From G038396625 sp038396625 (GTDB taxonomy: Bacteria; Bacillota; Clostridia; Peptostreptococcales; Thermotaleaceae), in contig CP121688.1 in assembly GCA_038396625.1 (NCBI GenBank), positions 2,170,001-2,234,000 of the forward strand: DNA of 64,000 nt, read 5' to 3'. Below the pieces are notes generated by a model. The model was not told the DNA's origin and searched no databases. It saw nothing but the letters and a program-made list of their open reading frames with translations. The position numbers were made by a program, and so were the translations under genes. Shown piece after piece: positions 62,649 to 64,000 of the stretch (the stretch's first letter is position 1; the number at the start of each line of letters is the position of its first letter).

Positions 62649-62674
62649 CTTCTATTTACAAGCGATTAATCATT

Positions 62675-64000
62675 TTATTTTCTTTTATTTCCTTTAATTT
62701 TTTTATGCGATTTCATAGGTTTTTGATGTTTGGTTCTATTGTTAGAAGTTTTATACTTCTTACTGTTTTCTTTAGGTTTAATAAAGCATTTTGGACCATA
62801 TCCAACAAGATCATCTCTTCCTGCTAATATCAGAGCTTCTTTTACTAAATCATAGTTTTTAGGATTCTTATATTGCAGCAGTGCCCTTTGCATCGCTTTT
62901 TCATGTGGTCTTTTTGGTACATACACTGGCTTCATATTTCTAGGATCTAGTTCCGTATAAAACATACAAGTGGATAACGTCCCTGGGGTAGGATAAAAAT
63001 CTTGTACTTGTTCTGGCTGATACTTTATATCCCTTAAATATTCTGCCATCTCAATAGCTGCATTTAAATCACTTCCAGGATGACTAGACATTAAATAAGG
63101 AACCAAAAACTGATTTTTTCCTAAGTTTTTGTTGACTTTATAATATTTATCTACAAATGCATCATAAACCTCTCTTTTAGGTTTTCCCATTAATGCTAAT
63201 ACTTTAGGAGATACATGTTCAGGTGCAACCTTTAGCTGCCCACTCACATGATGTTCACATAATTCTTTTAAAAATTCCGCTCTCTTTTTATCTGCCATAA
63301 TATAATCATATCTCAAGCCTGATCGAATAAAAACTTTTTTTATGCCCTTTAATTTTCGAAGCTTTCTTAAGAGCTGTAAATATTCATCATGATCTAGTTT
63401 TAGATTTTTACATGGTTTAGGATAAAGACATTGTTTGTTTTTACAAGTTCCTTCCTTTTTTTGCTTTTCACATGCAACATGCCTAAAATTTGCAGTCGGT
63501 CCTCCTACATCGTGTATATATCCCTTAAATTCTTTATTTTCTATAATTTTTTCTGCTTCTTCAATAATCGATTCGTGACTTCTACTTTGAATAACTCTCC
63601 CTTGGTGGAATGTTAAAGCGCAGAAAGAGCAACTTCCAAAGCACCCCCTTTGACTAATAATGCTGTGTTTTACCTCTGTTATAGCAGGGACTCCGCCAAA
63701 TTGCTCATATATTGGATGATAGTTTCTTACATAAGGTAAACCATAGATTCTATCAAGCTCCACTCGTGTTAGAGGCATTACTGGAGGATTTTGTACAATA
63801 TACGTATTACTGTGTTCTTGCACCAATACCTTTCCTCTAACACTATCCTGTTCTTCATATTGAATCTTAAATGCACGAGCATAAGCAACCTTATCCTGGG
63901 ATATTTCTTGGAATGAAGGTACTTCAATATAATCATAAACATTCTCTAAATTATCTACCTTATAACAAGTTCCAGAAATATGGCGAATATATTTTATATC
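62675..64000 (-). CDS. ygiQ: YgiQ family radical SAM protein (N-terminus beyond window)
   Basis: The frame stays open to position 64000, giving 441 C-terminal residues; the start is outside. The radical SAM motif is CFGSCSFCAL, preceded by TEVKHSIISQRG, then IHDVGGPTANFRH, KVAPEHVSPKVLALMGKP and FLVPYLMSSHPGSD, all YgiQ/UPF0313 hallmarks. The C-terminus is a lysine-rich tail (about 40 residues). Chemistry is unknown. It lies upstream of the rnf promoter and has its own terminator, so it is not part of rnf. Confidence 0.93.
   Translation of the reverse strand, partial: DIKYIRHISGTCYKVDNLENVYDYIEVPSFQEISQDKVAYARAFKIQYEEQDSVRGKVLVQEHSNTYIVQNPPVMPLTRVELDRIYGLPYVRNYHPIYEQFGGVPAITEVKHSIISQRGCFGSCSFCALTFHQGRVIQSRSHESIIEEAEKIIENKEFKGYIHDVGGPTANFRHVACEKQKKEGTCKNKQCLYPKPCKNLKLDHDEYLQLLRKLRKLKGIKKVFIRSGLRYDYIMADKKRAEFLKELCEHHVSGQLKVAPEHVSPKVLALMGKPKREVYDAFVDKYYKVNKNLGKNQFLVPYLMSSHPGSDLNAAIEMAEYLRDIKYQPEQVQDFYPTPGTLSTCMFYTELDPRNMKPVYVPKRPHEKAMQRALLQYKNPKNYDLVKEALILAGRDDLVGYGPKCFIKPKENSKKYKTSNNRTKHQKPMKSHKKIKGNKRK

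Noticed and set aside
1..64000. CRISPR arrays, insertion sequences, prophage or attachment sites
   Set aside because: No regular repeats, transposase, integrase or phage genes were seen; gene content is core chromosomal throughout.

Overview
The window is about 64 kb of AT-rich (roughly one-third G+C by eye) chromosome from an anaerobic, spore-forming member of class Clostridia. Evidence is the SpoIID, SpoIVFA/SpoIVFB and BofC-like proteins, the SCIFF peptide with its radical SAM maturase, a complete six-subunit Rnf complex, oxygen-sensitive Fe-S serine dehydratase and a full selenocysteine machinery. Gene order (yajC-tgt-queA-spoIID-ruv; L21-Prp-L27-obg; mreBCD-minCDE-rodA-spoIVF) is the conserved clostridial core. 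It resembles the Alkaliphilus/Crassaminicella-type families, but the exact genus cannot be read from sequence alone. I see no phage, insertion sequence, CRISPR array or clear horizontally acquired island. Nearly all genes are on the minus strand; only five protein genes (two of them a pair) are on the plus strand.

Layout: 1-12.4 kb holds secF (cut by the window edge)-secD, a gamma carbonic anhydrase, the SCIFF peptide and maturase, a TIGR04086 membrane protein, yajC, tgt, queA, spoIID, a DUF2905 protein, ruvB, ruvA, ruvC and a BofC-like protein. From 12.5 to 22.3 kb lies the selenocysteine region: selC (tRNA-Sec), a GerMN lipoprotein-like gene, a two-component system, selB, selA, a plus-strand AGCS amino-acid transporter and selD. 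selD is itself a selenoprotein gene with an in-frame UGA at codon 18, so its true start is upstream of the longest uninterrupted frame. From 22.4 to 29.9 kb come comEA, a D,D-carboxypeptidase, L-serine dehydratase subunits, a plus-strand class V aminotransferase/DUF1015 pair, and a RidA/YheO-like regulator pair.

From 30 to 42 kb: leuS under a T-box leader, rsfS, an LCP protein, yqeK, nadD, a small orphan plus-strand gene, yhbY, obgE, rpmA (L27 with a cleavable N-terminus), prp (the protease for that extension), rplU, RNase G and a pair of radical-SAM-related genes. From 43 to 57 kb: spoIVFB/spoIVFA, mgsA, rodA, minCDE, a long PBP2, mreBCD, radC, maf, DUF4321, Gx transporter and NusG-domain-II genes, i.e. 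the cell-shape, division and sporulation block. From 57 to 62 kb the rnfCDGEAB operon encodes ferredoxin:NAD+ oxidoreductase, and the window ends inside a ygiQ radical SAM gene.

The most rewarding observations are the selenoprotein SelD and the clustered sel genes, a near-perfect Rex-type operator flanked by extra half-sites downstream of the AGCS transporter promoter, the 46-residue SCIFF RiPP gene separated from its maturase by a strong terminator, the likely non-ATG (possibly ATT) start of the histidine kinase, and a small cysteine-containing orphan gene at 36.0 kb. Most of the window is ordinary core chromosome, and I did not find a convincing wholly new system.
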